From the NCBI RefSeq assembly GCF_038022665.1, contig NZ_CP150629.1, forward strand, positions 310,001-374,000: 64,000 bases of DNA, in the 5' to 3' direction. Position 1 is the first letter of the stretch, and each line of letters starts with the position of its first letter. Of the stretch, positions 45,077 to 52,737 are shown in pieces. This DNA comes from Methanolobus sp. WCC4 (lineage in GTDB: Archaea > Halobacteriota > Methanosarcinia > Methanosarcinales > Methanosarcinaceae). The translations under genes and the position numbers were made by a program. The notes beneath the pieces were generated by a model. It made no database searches. It worked only from the letters and a program-made list of their open reading frames with translations, and was not told where the DNA came from.

Positions 45077-45886
45077 CTAACAGAACATCAAAAAGACCAG
45101 TTCCCGCGTCTGGTCGATCAGTTCCCTTACATCATCTACCAGAGACTGCTCAGTCTCGTCAGCACTGGCACACCTGTCTCTTAAAGCCACAAGTTGCTCT
45201 AGTGTCACAAGCAGTTCCTGGTCGAACCCTTTAGCCTCATCGGATTCACGAAGTCTCTGAACTATTGCAGCCATGGTCTCTTCTGGCTCCGGTTCAACCC
45301 CATTCACCTCACACAGCATCTTCAGGTAGCTTTCGAGAGCCTCATCAGCAACAGTAGCCGCAGAACTAACATACCCCTGCTGATACAGGCTTTCTGCTTC
45401 ATCAAGCTCGGAATTTATCAGATCTGCTGCAAGCATCCTTTCATTGTTGTTCCTTGCCGAAACGACAGGAGGCTCTATTGAGTGAAGCATGCTCACCATT
45501 GGATCGAAACTGGCCCTGAACTCCTTTCTCAGTTCGCTCTTGTCATTGGAATTGCTTACAGGATCCTTCAGGCCTATGAGAGAGATAATCGTTTTATTAA
45601 GCCCTGCAAATTCCTCGCATTTTGAGTTACCAGCCCTTCCTGCATATTCCTTAAAAAGACCCAGGCAGCCTTCATACCATTCCCCGTACCTCTGGAGAAG
45701 AACACTTTGCAGAGGCTCGTTCTTTGAATTAATCACACATATGTGATATTCGACATTCTGCAATCCCGTGGAACCGTCATCCACACGCTTCATCCTCTTT
45801 TGTGTGGTGCCTTTCAGCAGGTCAATATACATCCTTTCGATAAGTTCGGCCTCTTTGATGTATGCGGTTATGTCGGGGTGATCCAT
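45077..45886 (-). CDS. HEPN-like protein, degenerate catalytic motif
   Basis: A 269-residue helical protein from ATG 45886 (MDHPDITAYIKEAELIERMY). It shares the whole layout of the gene at 48537: N-terminal IERMYIDLLKGT, central LQSVLLQRYGEWYEG, and the C-terminal HEPN-like domain with INSELDEAESLYQQGYVS ... LESYLKMLCEVNG and LVALRDRCASADETE ... VRELIDQTRELVFLMF. Where the paralogue has R-N-K-C-A-H, this has R236-D-R-C-A-S241, so the catalytic His of the Rx4H RNase motif is lost. It may be an inactive partner, inhibitor or structural subunit. HEPN assignment is by motif and helix pattern. Confidence 0.6.
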   Translation of the reverse strand: MDHPDITAYIKEAELIERMYIDLLKGTTQKRMKRVDDGSTGLQNVEYHICVINSKNEPLQSVLLQRYGEWYEGCLGLFKEYAGRAGNSKCEEFAGLNKTIISLIGLKDPVSNSNDKSELRKEFRASFDPMVSMLHSIEPPVVSARNNNERMLAADLINSELDEAESLYQQGYVSSAATVADEALESYLKMLCEVNGVEPEPEETMAAIVQRLRESDEAKGFDQELLVTLEQLVALRDRCASADETEQSLVDDVRELIDQTRELVFLMFC

Positions 45887-45954
45887 AATAATAGGATGGG
45901 GTATTTTGTATTTAAAAAGGATTGGAAAGAAGTGTGAAGTTGGCATATTAACGT

Positions 45955-46812
45955 TCAGTTGTCAGAAATTACCGAAAGAAATAGAGGAACAAATATCCCA
46001 AAAAAGTAACCTGTATAGTGACCTACGGAATTGATAATAGCACCGTCCCGTACAATCTCCGGAGGGACCAGAACAGGCAGAATGAATATGTAATCCAGAG
46101 TTACAAAGAGCAATCCCAGAAAGTACAATTGCTTTAAATTTGGGAAACATCTCCACCAATTCCTGACATCTGAATTCTGCTTGATGACCTCTACGATGAC
46201 ATCCTTTTGCATGTATACCAATATCAATGCAAATGTGATCATGAATATGTACGGGAGTATCTGGAAGGTAAGATTCCCGAGGACCAGTAAAAGGTTCATG
46301 ACAACTATCAGGGAAAGGAATGTGAGGTCAATGTCCTTGAATGAGTATTCCTTAAGGAATCTATAGACCACATATATCAGATATCCATACAGAGAACTGA
46401 CAAGTCCTGAAAAACCCTGATATGTTGTGTTAAGACCGATCATGTTCAATGATACAATTGATATCACCCAGGGCAAGAACAGAAACATGAGTGACGAGTA
46501 CACATAGAATCTACGTTTGTTTGTTTCAAAATTGAAGATCAAAAAACAAAGTGCAAGATAAGAAAACAAGTTCCCGGAAAAGTGTTGCAAATCACTATGT
46601 ACATAATTTGAGAGAAAGAGCGAATACAGTGTTATCCTTGAAGGATACATGATGAAATATGCTTCTTTAAGGCTGACCGGAAGATAAAAGATGAATATAA
46701 GTAATGCCGGAACCAGTACGAAATAGAACAGCCAGTCACTTTTTTTCCAATTTACAGCAAATAGATATGCTGAGTAAAAAGAGGCAAAGTGGCATTTAAT
46801 ACGTAATGACAT
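45955..46812 (-). CDS. Rhomboid-family intramembrane serine protease
   Basis: A 285-residue membrane protein with seven or so helices. Rhomboid hallmarks are in the right order: HFSGN (H77, N81) in the second helix, GFSG with nucleophile Ser135, and GHYTGYFFG with catalytic His265 in the last helix. The enzyme cleaves transmembrane substrates within the bilayer. It lies between the two HEPN-like genes and divergent from a secreted protein. Base use is AT-rich. No Shine-Dalgarno site precedes the ATG. The catalytic dyad identification is by motif and awaits structure. Confidence 0.8.
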   Translation of the reverse strand: MSLRIKCHFASFYSAYLFAVNWKKSDWLFYFVLVPALLIFIFYLPVSLKEAYFIMYPSRITLYSLFLSNYVHSDLQHFSGNLFSYLALCFLIFNFETNKRRFYVYSSLMFLFLPWVISIVSLNMIGLNTTYQGFSGLVSSLYGYLIYVVYRFLKEYSFKDIDLTFLSLIVVMNLLLVLGNLTFQILPYIFMITFALILVYMQKDVIVEVIKQNSDVRNWWRCFPNLKQLYFLGLLFVTLDYIFILPVLVPPEIVRDGAIINSVGHYTGYFFGIFVPLFLSVISDN

Positions 46813-46928
46813 TTAAAATGTATTTTAAGTTTAGTGTAAATATGCTTTTGGGTTGGTCGGTTACAAAACAAACTTCCACCAATGAGAATATAATTCAATA
46901 GACACAATAATATTGGGGGAGGTCCGGC

Positions 46929-46979
46929 ATGTTTTACAAAGAGTATCAACTCTGCAGTTCAATAATAGCATCTAGCTGA
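46929..46979 (+). CDS. Possible 16-residue leader peptide
   Basis: A very strong GGGGGAGGT site precedes ATG 46929, opening MFYKEYQLCSSIIASS and TGA. It lies 61 bases before the secreted-protein start (47041). It may be a translated leader or attenuator element. Only the ribosome site supports it. Confidence 0.3.
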   Translation: MFYKEYQLCSSIIASS

Positions 46980-47040
46980 GCTATTACATATTTTGCGGAT
47001 TCTGCCCATGATATTAAGATCAACAGGGAGAGGGTTGAAT

Positions 47041-47973
47041 ATGAAAGTTAAGATCACAAAAGCAGCCTTAGTGCTTGCTGCAATAATACTGATAAGCATT
47101 GTTTTTGTACCAACAGCGGCCGCCACTCCAGAGGACTCTCTGGAGAAATGGACGAAAGACCATACTGTGAAGAATGTCAAATTGACGACGACCTACAAAT
47201 ATGAAGATGGGTACCTGGAAATAAAGGAGACCTATTCCGGTAGTGAGCTGAAGAAGAAGACAGGACTCAGCAAATTCAATAAAGAGAAGAAGATCCCTCT
47301 GGAAATCGGAACTGTCATGGTGAACAAAGAGGGAGATGAACTGACCGTTACAGAGAACGAGCTCATCCTGAAAACCAAAAAAGACGGGACCATCAAGCTG
47401 GAGAAAGGAAAAGAAAATGTGTATACGACCAAAATATCACTGGTAATGACACTTGAAAGTGATCCATACCCATGGTGGATCAAGTTTGACTATCCTCAAT
47501 GGACGTGGTCAATGTCCAGCGGCTGGTATGTAAGGGAAGACCCAATCAATATGGTGTGGGAAGAGCCAGATATAGGTGAAGTGAAATATGTGGTCGTGAA
47601 TTATGAAAAGTGGACTGACAATCCATCTGAGTACACGCATTATGTCTTTGATTACCTGGATAATCGTTGGGAAGTAGGAGATGGCGTGGCTGAAAGTGTA
47701 CTTAGGATCACCGGTGGATACCATGCACGTTTGTGGACTATTTCCACTGATGAAGAGGAGGTTGTGATTGCAAATGCTCATAAAGATGATAGTGTCTTCA
47801 ATTGGCCACTAGGACATCAGGCTATTGAGTATGAAGGTGCGGAAGATGAAGTTGCTGGCATTTATTCTGATGCAGGATGGAATGTCGATTATGATGCATA
47901 TTTCCTTAAAAACAGGTACTTGAACGAATATGATGCATTTAACAACGGGAAAGCCACTGTGATTACTCCATAA
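47041..47973 (+). CDS. Secreted hypothetical protein
   Basis: A 310-residue exported protein. The signal peptide is KAALVLAAIILISIVFVPTAAA. The mature part is beta-rich and polar, with Trp-rich blocks (DPYPWWIKFDYPQWTWSMSSGWY) and a C-terminal region with GGYHARLWTIS ... ANAHKD ... NWPLGHQAIEYEGAEDEVAG. His and acidic residues in the last part could form a metal site, but no family is recognised. The upstream ATG at 46993 would put 16 residues before the signal peptide, so 47041 is chosen. Possible rhomboid substrate only by location. Confidence 0.65.
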   Translation: MKVKITKAALVLAAIILISIVFVPTAAATPEDSLEKWTKDHTVKNVKLTTTYKYEDGYLEIKETYSGSELKKKTGLSKFNKEKKIPLEIGTVMVNKEGDELTVTENELILKTKKDGTIKLEKGKENVYTTKISLVMTLESDPYPWWIKFDYPQWTWSMSSGWYVREDPINMVWEEPDIGEVKYVVVNYEKWTDNPSEYTHYVFDYLDNRWEVGDGVAESVLRITGGYHARLWTISTDEEEVVIANAHKDDSVFNWPLGHQAIEYEGAEDEVAGIYSDAGWNVDYDAYFLKNRYLNEYDAFNNGKATVITP

Positions 47974-48013
47974 TGAGGTGGACCACCCACCTTTCTTATT
48001 TTTTGGAAGAAAT

Positions 48014-48469
48014 ATGGACAAAAACAGATCCATTGTCTCAGCAGCAATTGTAGTCTTACTTCCATTATTGCCTGCATTGATAGACGTAGGATACAAGCTG
48101 TACTCGCCGATAATGGAAGATGTGATATTGCACATCCTGATGACCACCGTTATATTTGGTGTCCCGGCAGCATTCATAATCTATTATGGATACACTACAG
48201 GAGATGAGATCACTTCCACATTGTCAGGTGTCTTTTTGGTTCCCCTTTACAGCCTTTATTCAGATATCCTTCTGGAACTGCTCGACCCACATTTCATAAT
48301 ATCAGGTGCAGGTTACTGGTTGCGGATCACGACCTTTATTGATCTTGCGATCCCTGCTGTAATTTGTGGAGCAATGGGGTATTTTGCTTCAAGGAGGACG
48401 AGAAAATCTCTTTTGGTTTCGGTTTTTTTAGGGATGGTGTTTATCCTTATGTTCAGTCTAATCGATTAA
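48014..48469 (+). CDS. Membrane protein, unrecognised
   Basis: A 151-residue protein with four to five predicted helices (IVSAAIVVLLPLLPALIDVGY; ILMTTVIFGVPAAFIIYYGY; LSGVFLVPLYSLYSDILLELL; FIDLAIPAVICGAMGYF; LLVSVFLGMVFILMF). GGAAGAAAT precedes the ATG at 48014. It begins 40 bases after the secreted protein gene and is probably co-transcribed with it. Function unknown. Confidence 0.65.
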   Translation: MDKNRSIVSAAIVVLLPLLPALIDVGYKLYSPIMEDVILHILMTTVIFGVPAAFIIYYGYTTGDEITSTLSGVFLVPLYSLYSDILLELLDPHFIISGAGYWLRITTFIDLAIPAVICGAMGYFASRRTRKSLLVSVFLGMVFILMFSLID

Positions 48470-48536
48470 GGATTTAGAGTAACATCTATGTAGCAATATC
48501 GTGCAAGTCATAATAGTAGGAGAGGGAGACTTGTAT

Positions 48537-49328
48537 TTAAGAAAATGCCATGAAAGTTATTTTCTTTGTTTTGTCAATTAGCTCCCTTACTTCTTGCTTT
48601 TTAGGCTCTTCCCCAGGATGAGCGCATTTATTTCTCAGAGAACCAAGATGTTCTATTGATTTAAGCATAACTAAGTCAAAACCAGGTACTTTTTCAGATG
48701 TACGGAGTTTTTGAGCTAGGGGGTATAGCGTGTCTTTTGAATCAAGTTCTATTTCGTTTAATTCGCACAAAGTTTTCAAGTATCTTTCAAGAACAATTCC
48801 GGCAATGATACCTGCAGGTCGGATAAACTCTTTTTCATACAACAACTCTGCCCCATCAAGCTCAGAACTCAATAAATCTGCAGAAATAACTCTCTTGTAG
48901 TTGTTTTCATTCAAAGCAATAATTGGTTTTATTGTATGTAAGATATTCAGTTGGATATCAAAATATTTTATAAAGTTATTTTCCAACTGAATTTTTCTAG
49001 GAGACGATGTACCAGTCACTCTTAAATCAATCAAAGACAGTATTTCTAAGTACTGATTTACAAATTCTTCATACTTATCTGTCTCTTGAAAATCTACATA
49101 TTCTCGAACAATTCTCCTGCAAACTTCATACCATACTTCATATTTTCTTAGTATATTGCGCTGAAGTGGCTTCCTTGCTTTATTAATTTTGCAGAAATCA
49201 ATCTCAACAATCTGATTGTACTGATTTCTTCTTTTTTCTGCTTTAGCAGTGCCATTTAGCAAATCACCATATAGTTTTTCAATTTCTTCAGCTTCATTGA
49301 TATAATAATCTATATTCAAATTTTGCAT
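48537..49328 (-). CDS. HEPN-like protein with intact Rx4H motif
   Basis: A 263-residue paralogue of the gene at 45077. It has the same N-terminal IEKLYGDLLNGT and LQRNILRKYEVWYEV blocks and the same HEPN-like C-terminal domain, with LLSSELDGAELLYEKEF and LERYLKTLCELNE. The motif R232-N-K-C-A-H237 with Asn after Arg is the HEPN ribonuclease pattern. HEPN proteins cleave RNA in toxin-antitoxin, CRISPR and phage defence settings. No antitoxin-like (MNT) gene is adjacent. The gene is distinctly AT-rich and sits 113 bases from the 3' end of tRNA-Arg. Confidence 0.65.
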   Translation of the reverse strand: MQNLNIDYYINEAEEIEKLYGDLLNGTAKAEKRRNQYNQIVEIDFCKINKARKPLQRNILRKYEVWYEVCRRIVREYVDFQETDKYEEFVNQYLEILSLIDLRVTGTSSPRKIQLENNFIKYFDIQLNILHTIKPIIALNENNYKRVISADLLSSELDGAELLYEKEFIRPAGIIAGIVLERYLKTLCELNEIELDSKDTLYPLAQKLRTSEKVPGFDLVMLKSIEHLGSLRNKCAHPGEEPKKQEVRELIDKTKKITFMAFS

Positions 49329-49441
49329 ATTTTACTAAATGGTAAAAACCCTATATAACCAAAGCGAATATTAGAAGAAGTGCAAAAAGTCAAAATTACA
49401 AAATACTTCACTCTAATATTAGAAGTAAAAAAAGTAAGAAG

Positions 49442-49513
49442 CGTCCCGACCGAGGATCGAACTCGGATCTAAGGCTCCGCAGGCCTCAAGGATATCCATT
49501 ACCCTACCGGGAC
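49442..49513 (-). tRNA. tRNA-Arg (anticodon GCG)
   Basis: A 72-base cloverleaf on the minus strand. The acceptor GTCCCGG pairs with TCGGGAC (one G-U), the anticodon stem GAGGC/GCCTT encloses loop CTGCGGA, giving anticodon GCG, and the T-arm is CCGAG-TTCGATC-CTCGG. The 3' CCA is not encoded. The AT-rich HEPN/rhomboid patch begins on its 3' side. Confidence 0.93.
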
Positions 49514-49656
49514 ATTGGGGTTCATGCTCTAATGTCTTTCTGCCATATAAAGATTATTGGTTGAGGATAAATAACCATGCATTATTTGGCATCTTTACTA
49601 TCTGAAGAATGGGAACGATCAATAAAAGTTAAATGCTGCAAGGCTGATTACTAATC

Positions 49657-50841
49657 ATGTCGATGACAATAGGACTTGCAGGGAAACCCAATGCAGGGAA
49701 ATCCACATTCTTTAAGGCTGCAACACTGGCAGACGTTGAGATAGCCAATTATCCTTTCACAACCATTCACGCGAACAAGGGAGTGACCTACGTAAAGGCG
49801 GAATGCCCATGTGTCAGCCGTGACAAACGCTGTGGCAACTGTTCCGACGGCATACGTTACGTTCCGATCGAACTCATAGACGTTGCAGGTCTGGTACCGG
49901 ATGCCCACCAGGGGCGCGGACTTGGTAACACCTTCCTTGACGACCTCCGTCAGGCACAGGCCATCATCCACGTGATCGACGCCTCAGGTGCAACAGACAT
50001 CGAAGGTAATCCTGTTGACATTGGAGAGCATGACCCTCTCGGAGACATAGATTTCCTCAACCATGAGCTCACCATGTGGATCCACAGTATAATCATGAGG
50101 AACTGGGTCAAACTATCACGCAAGATACAGGCAGAAGGACTCTCCATCGAGCACACACTTGCTGACCAGCTAATGGGAGCAGGGGTTAACGAGCAACACA
50201 TCATTGAAGCACTCAACCAGTGCAAACTGGACAGGAACCACCTCACCACATGGAGCGAAGAGGATATAATCCATTTCTGTGATGCAGTCCGCGCCTTAAG
50301 CAAACCTATGATAATCGCCGCCAACAAGATGGACGTAGCACCACCTGAGAACGTAAGCAACCTTCAGGAACTGGAGCAGATAGTAGTACCCACAAGTGCA
50401 GCAGCAGAACTTGCACTGCGTTCCGCATCCAAGGGAAATGCCATCAAATACGAGCCAGGGGATGAAGATTTCACCATCACCTCAGAGGAGCTCAGCCCCG
50501 CCCAGAAGAAAGGGCTTGAGAACGTACGCGCCCTCATACAGAAGACCAACGGTACAGGAATACAGGAATGCATCAACAGCGCTGTGTTCAAGCTCCTGGA
50601 CCTCATAATAGTCTATCCGGTAGAGGATGAAGGCAAGTGGACCGACAAGAATGACCGCATGCTCCCTGATGCATTCCTCATGAAAAGAGGTTCCAACGCA
50701 CATGACCTCGCCTACAAGGTACACTCAGATATCGGTGAGAGATTCCTCTACGCAGTGGACGCGAAAACGAAGATGCGCCTCGGTGAGAAACATGAACTTG
50801 CCGATGGTGACGTAGTGAAGATCGTATCCACCGCAAAATAA
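49657..50841 (+). CDS. YchF/OBG-family GTP-binding protein
   Basis: A 394-residue TRAFAC-class P-loop protein. G1 is GLAGKPNAGKST (6-17), G2/G3 region IANYPFTTI and LIDVAGLVPDAHQGRG with G3 DxxG, and G4 AANKMD. An archaeal insert CPCVSRDKRCGNCSDG carries four Cys that could bind zinc. A coiled-coil arm and C-terminal TGS domain (SDIGERFLYAVDAKTKMRLGEKHELADGDVVKIVS) complete it. YchF proteins interact with ribosomes. The length and TGS end fit the archaeal branch. Starts near a TATA-like stretch with no strong Shine-Dalgarno. Confidence 0.92.
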   Translation: MSMTIGLAGKPNAGKSTFFKAATLADVEIANYPFTTIHANKGVTYVKAECPCVSRDKRCGNCSDGIRYVPIELIDVAGLVPDAHQGRGLGNTFLDDLRQAQAIIHVIDASGATDIEGNPVDIGEHDPLGDIDFLNHELTMWIHSIIMRNWVKLSRKIQAEGLSIEHTLADQLMGAGVNEQHIIEALNQCKLDRNHLTTWSEEDIIHFCDAVRALSKPMIIAANKMDVAPPENVSNLQELEQIVVPTSAAAELALRSASKGNAIKYEPGDEDFTITSEELSPAQKKGLENVRALIQKTNGTGIQECINSAVFKLLDLIIVYPVEDEGKWTDKNDRMLPDAFLMKRGSNAHDLAYKVHSDIGERFLYAVDAKTKMRLGEKHELADGDVVKIVSTAK

Positions 50842-50870
50842 GATCAACAAACCCAGAATACCGACCGAAC

Positions 50871-51530
50871 ATGAGCTTTGTCACATCTCTCTATGAGAAA
50901 CGTCTTCTGAAGCGGATAAAGGAATATCCCAGCCCCGGACACATTTCACTTGTGATATCCGAAGCTGACCTGCTTCAGAAGGACGGACTTAAGAAGCTTA
51001 AGGGTTACATACTCTGGTGCAGGGAGCTCGGAGTAAAGATCGTCAGCATCTACGTCGATGTCCTTGACACCGAAAAGCCGCTACGTTCACAGATGATCGC
51101 ACAGCTTACCGGGGAGATCGATGATATCCTGCAAAAAGCACCTGAACAGGTCGGTTACGAGATATTCGGGGAGAACGGTGAACCCTTCTCAAAAAGAAAA
51201 GAAAATGGGTTCAAGGTCTATGTATCCGTGGGTTTTGGAGGACGCGAAGAGGTTACAAGGGCCGTGAAGGATATACTTCAAAAGGTAAAAGATGGTGATA
51301 TCAAACCCTCGGACATCGATGAGAGTATGATCGAATCCCGCCTGCTGGTCAAACACGAACCTGACATCTTCATCCGTTCAGGAGGAAAACACCTCTCCGA
51401 TTTCCTGATATGGCAGTCCATATACTCTGAATACTACTTCACCGATGTCAACTGGCATGAAGTAAGGAAACTCGACCTCCTGAGGATCATAAGGGATTTC
51501 CAGAAGCGTCAGAGAAGATTCGGGAAGTAA
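50871..51530 (+). CDS. cis-Prenyltransferase-like protein, catalytic Asp motif missing
   Basis: A 219-residue protein of the undecaprenyl diphosphate synthase fold. The C-terminal half is clear: PDIFIRSGGKHLSDFLIWQSIYSEYYFTDVNW corresponds to the RTSGE-R-SNF-LWQ block of UppS, and the tail QRRFGK carries an RxG motif. The N-terminal half keeps the start of strand one (GHISLVISEAD) but not the D-G-N-x-R phosphate-binding motif, so the Asp that binds Mg-diphosphate is absent. This combination matches the NgBR/NUS1-type accessory subunits. A heteromeric cis-prenyltransferase has been described for Methanosarcina mazei, from memory, so a partner elsewhere in the genome is likely. It follows ychF by 29 bases. 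Confidence 0.82.
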   Translation: MSFVTSLYEKRLLKRIKEYPSPGHISLVISEADLLQKDGLKKLKGYILWCRELGVKIVSIYVDVLDTEKPLRSQMIAQLTGEIDDILQKAPEQVGYEIFGENGEPFSKRKENGFKVYVSVGFGGREEVTRAVKDILQKVKDGDIKPSDIDESMIESRLLVKHEPDIFIRSGGKHLSDFLIWQSIYSEYYFTDVNWHEVRKLDLLRIIRDFQKRQRRFGK

Positions 51531-51537
51531 CACCGGG

Positions 51538-51966
51538 TCAGATATCCTTTTCCATCACAATGGCATTGTCATCCATATAGTATCCTTCTACTTTCCCTGT
51601 GACCGCAAAACCATTGCTGGCATAGAAAAGCCGGGCATCCATATTCTTTTCCCTGACCTCAAGGATCATGCTGTTGAAGCCATAGAGTAGGGCAAGGTCT
51701 ATACACCACTCAAGAAGCTCACTTGCAATCCCCTGCCTCCTGTAGTCACGGTGTACCGCAATGCTCTGAAGATGTGCCTTTCCCCTGTCCTCGGAAGAAC
51801 TGACTATGGCATAGCCGAGTATCCTGTCCTCCTTCTCATAGACTACGAATCCGGGATTGGGGAGGTGTGCCTTGAAGAGAAAATCAGGCCATGGAACAGC
51901 AAAGGAACAATTCTCGACCTCAACCACCTCAGGGATATCCGCTTCCATTGCCCTTCTAATCACCAT
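51538..51966 (-). CDS. rimI: GNAT acetyltransferase, RimI-like
   Basis: A 142-residue GNAT protein. The acetyl-CoA site is HRDYRRQGIASELLEWCIDLA and the strand after it is LEVREKNMDARLFYASNGFAVTGKVEGYY, both typical of RimI/Ard1 N-terminal acetyltransferases. In archaea these acetylate the N-termini of many proteins. The length is slightly below bacterial RimI. Convergent with the cis-prenyltransferase gene. Confidence 0.85.
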   Translation of the reverse strand: MVIRRAMEADIPEVVEVENCSFAVPWPDFLFKAHLPNPGFVVYEKEDRILGYAIVSSSEDRGKAHLQSIAVHRDYRRQGIASELLEWCIDLALLYGFNSMILEVREKNMDARLFYASNGFAVTGKVEGYYMDDNAIVMEKDI

Positions 51967-52069
51967 ATTACGCAGCCAGCCATTGTTCTGATCATCTTTA
52001 ATTGCCCTTAATTATCTGTGAAAGTGAGCTGAGAGTAGTATTTATAGGATACATACTAAAAACTTACCG

Positions 52070-52573
52070 ATGGCATACGGCATTTTTATATGTACAAAGT
52101 GCAGGGAACAGGCACAGATAATCGAAGTTGGCAGTTCAAAGACCACACGCTGCCAGAGATGCAATGCCACCCTGTTGACAAGGAAGTTACGAATCTTCTT
52201 TTCCTCAGATGACCTTGATGAGACGATCTCTGTCAGGACACAGATACAGGCACAGATAGCTGAAAAAGGAAAGTACGGGCACCGCATGGAAGGAGAGAAT
52301 TCCACCACACAGCATCAGGTCTTTGGCACAGAGATAGACGATAAGGCAGCGTGCCTGATCGATAACAGGAAAGACCGAAAGAAGACGAAGAAACCCGATG
52401 AACTTATCCTCGGGATACTCATGTCACATGATGGAAAGATGTCACATGAGGAACTAAAAGAAGCGGCTATGACTCAGGATATGGATGGGGAACGCTTCGA
52501 GGATGTACTGAAGAAGCTCCTGCAGGAAGGAGAGGTGTATTCTCCCTCAAAGGGATCCATAAAGATAGTTTGA
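52070..52573 (+). CDS. DUF5817-type zinc-ribbon protein with winged-helix tail
   Basis: A 167-residue protein. The N-terminal zinc ribbon is GIFICTKCREQAQIIE ... RCQRCNATLLTRKLRIFFSS with two CxxC pairs. A charged linker follows, then a C-terminal winged-helix-like segment (DELILGILMSHDGKMSHEELKEAAMTQDMDGERFEDVLKKLLQEGEVYSPSKGSIKIV) resembling the end of MCM and RPA-associated proteins. It probably binds DNA. A TATA-like box about 30 bases upstream points to a leaderless or very short-leader transcript. Confidence 0.8.
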   Translation: MAYGIFICTKCREQAQIIEVGSSKTTRCQRCNATLLTRKLRIFFSSDDLDETISVRTQIQAQIAEKGKYGHRMEGENSTTQHQVFGTEIDDKAACLIDNRKDRKKTKKPDELILGILMSHDGKMSHEELKEAAMTQDMDGERFEDVLKKLLQEGEVYSPSKGSIKIV

Positions 52574-52737
52574 GTGGAACTGAGGACCGGACCAGCCAGA
52601 TTACATGTTTATCATCTTTTTGTGAATGAATGAAACATATCCACTCTGATCATACAAAAAATATATCTAAAAAGATGGATAATATGTAATGTCTGAATGA
52701 TTTGCTTCCGACCAAAAAAATCTTACCAGGTATGATC

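Noticed and set aside
45077-49328. Classical HEPN-MNT toxin-antitoxin pair
   Set aside because: No nucleotidyltransferase (MNT) gene lies next to either HEPN-like gene.
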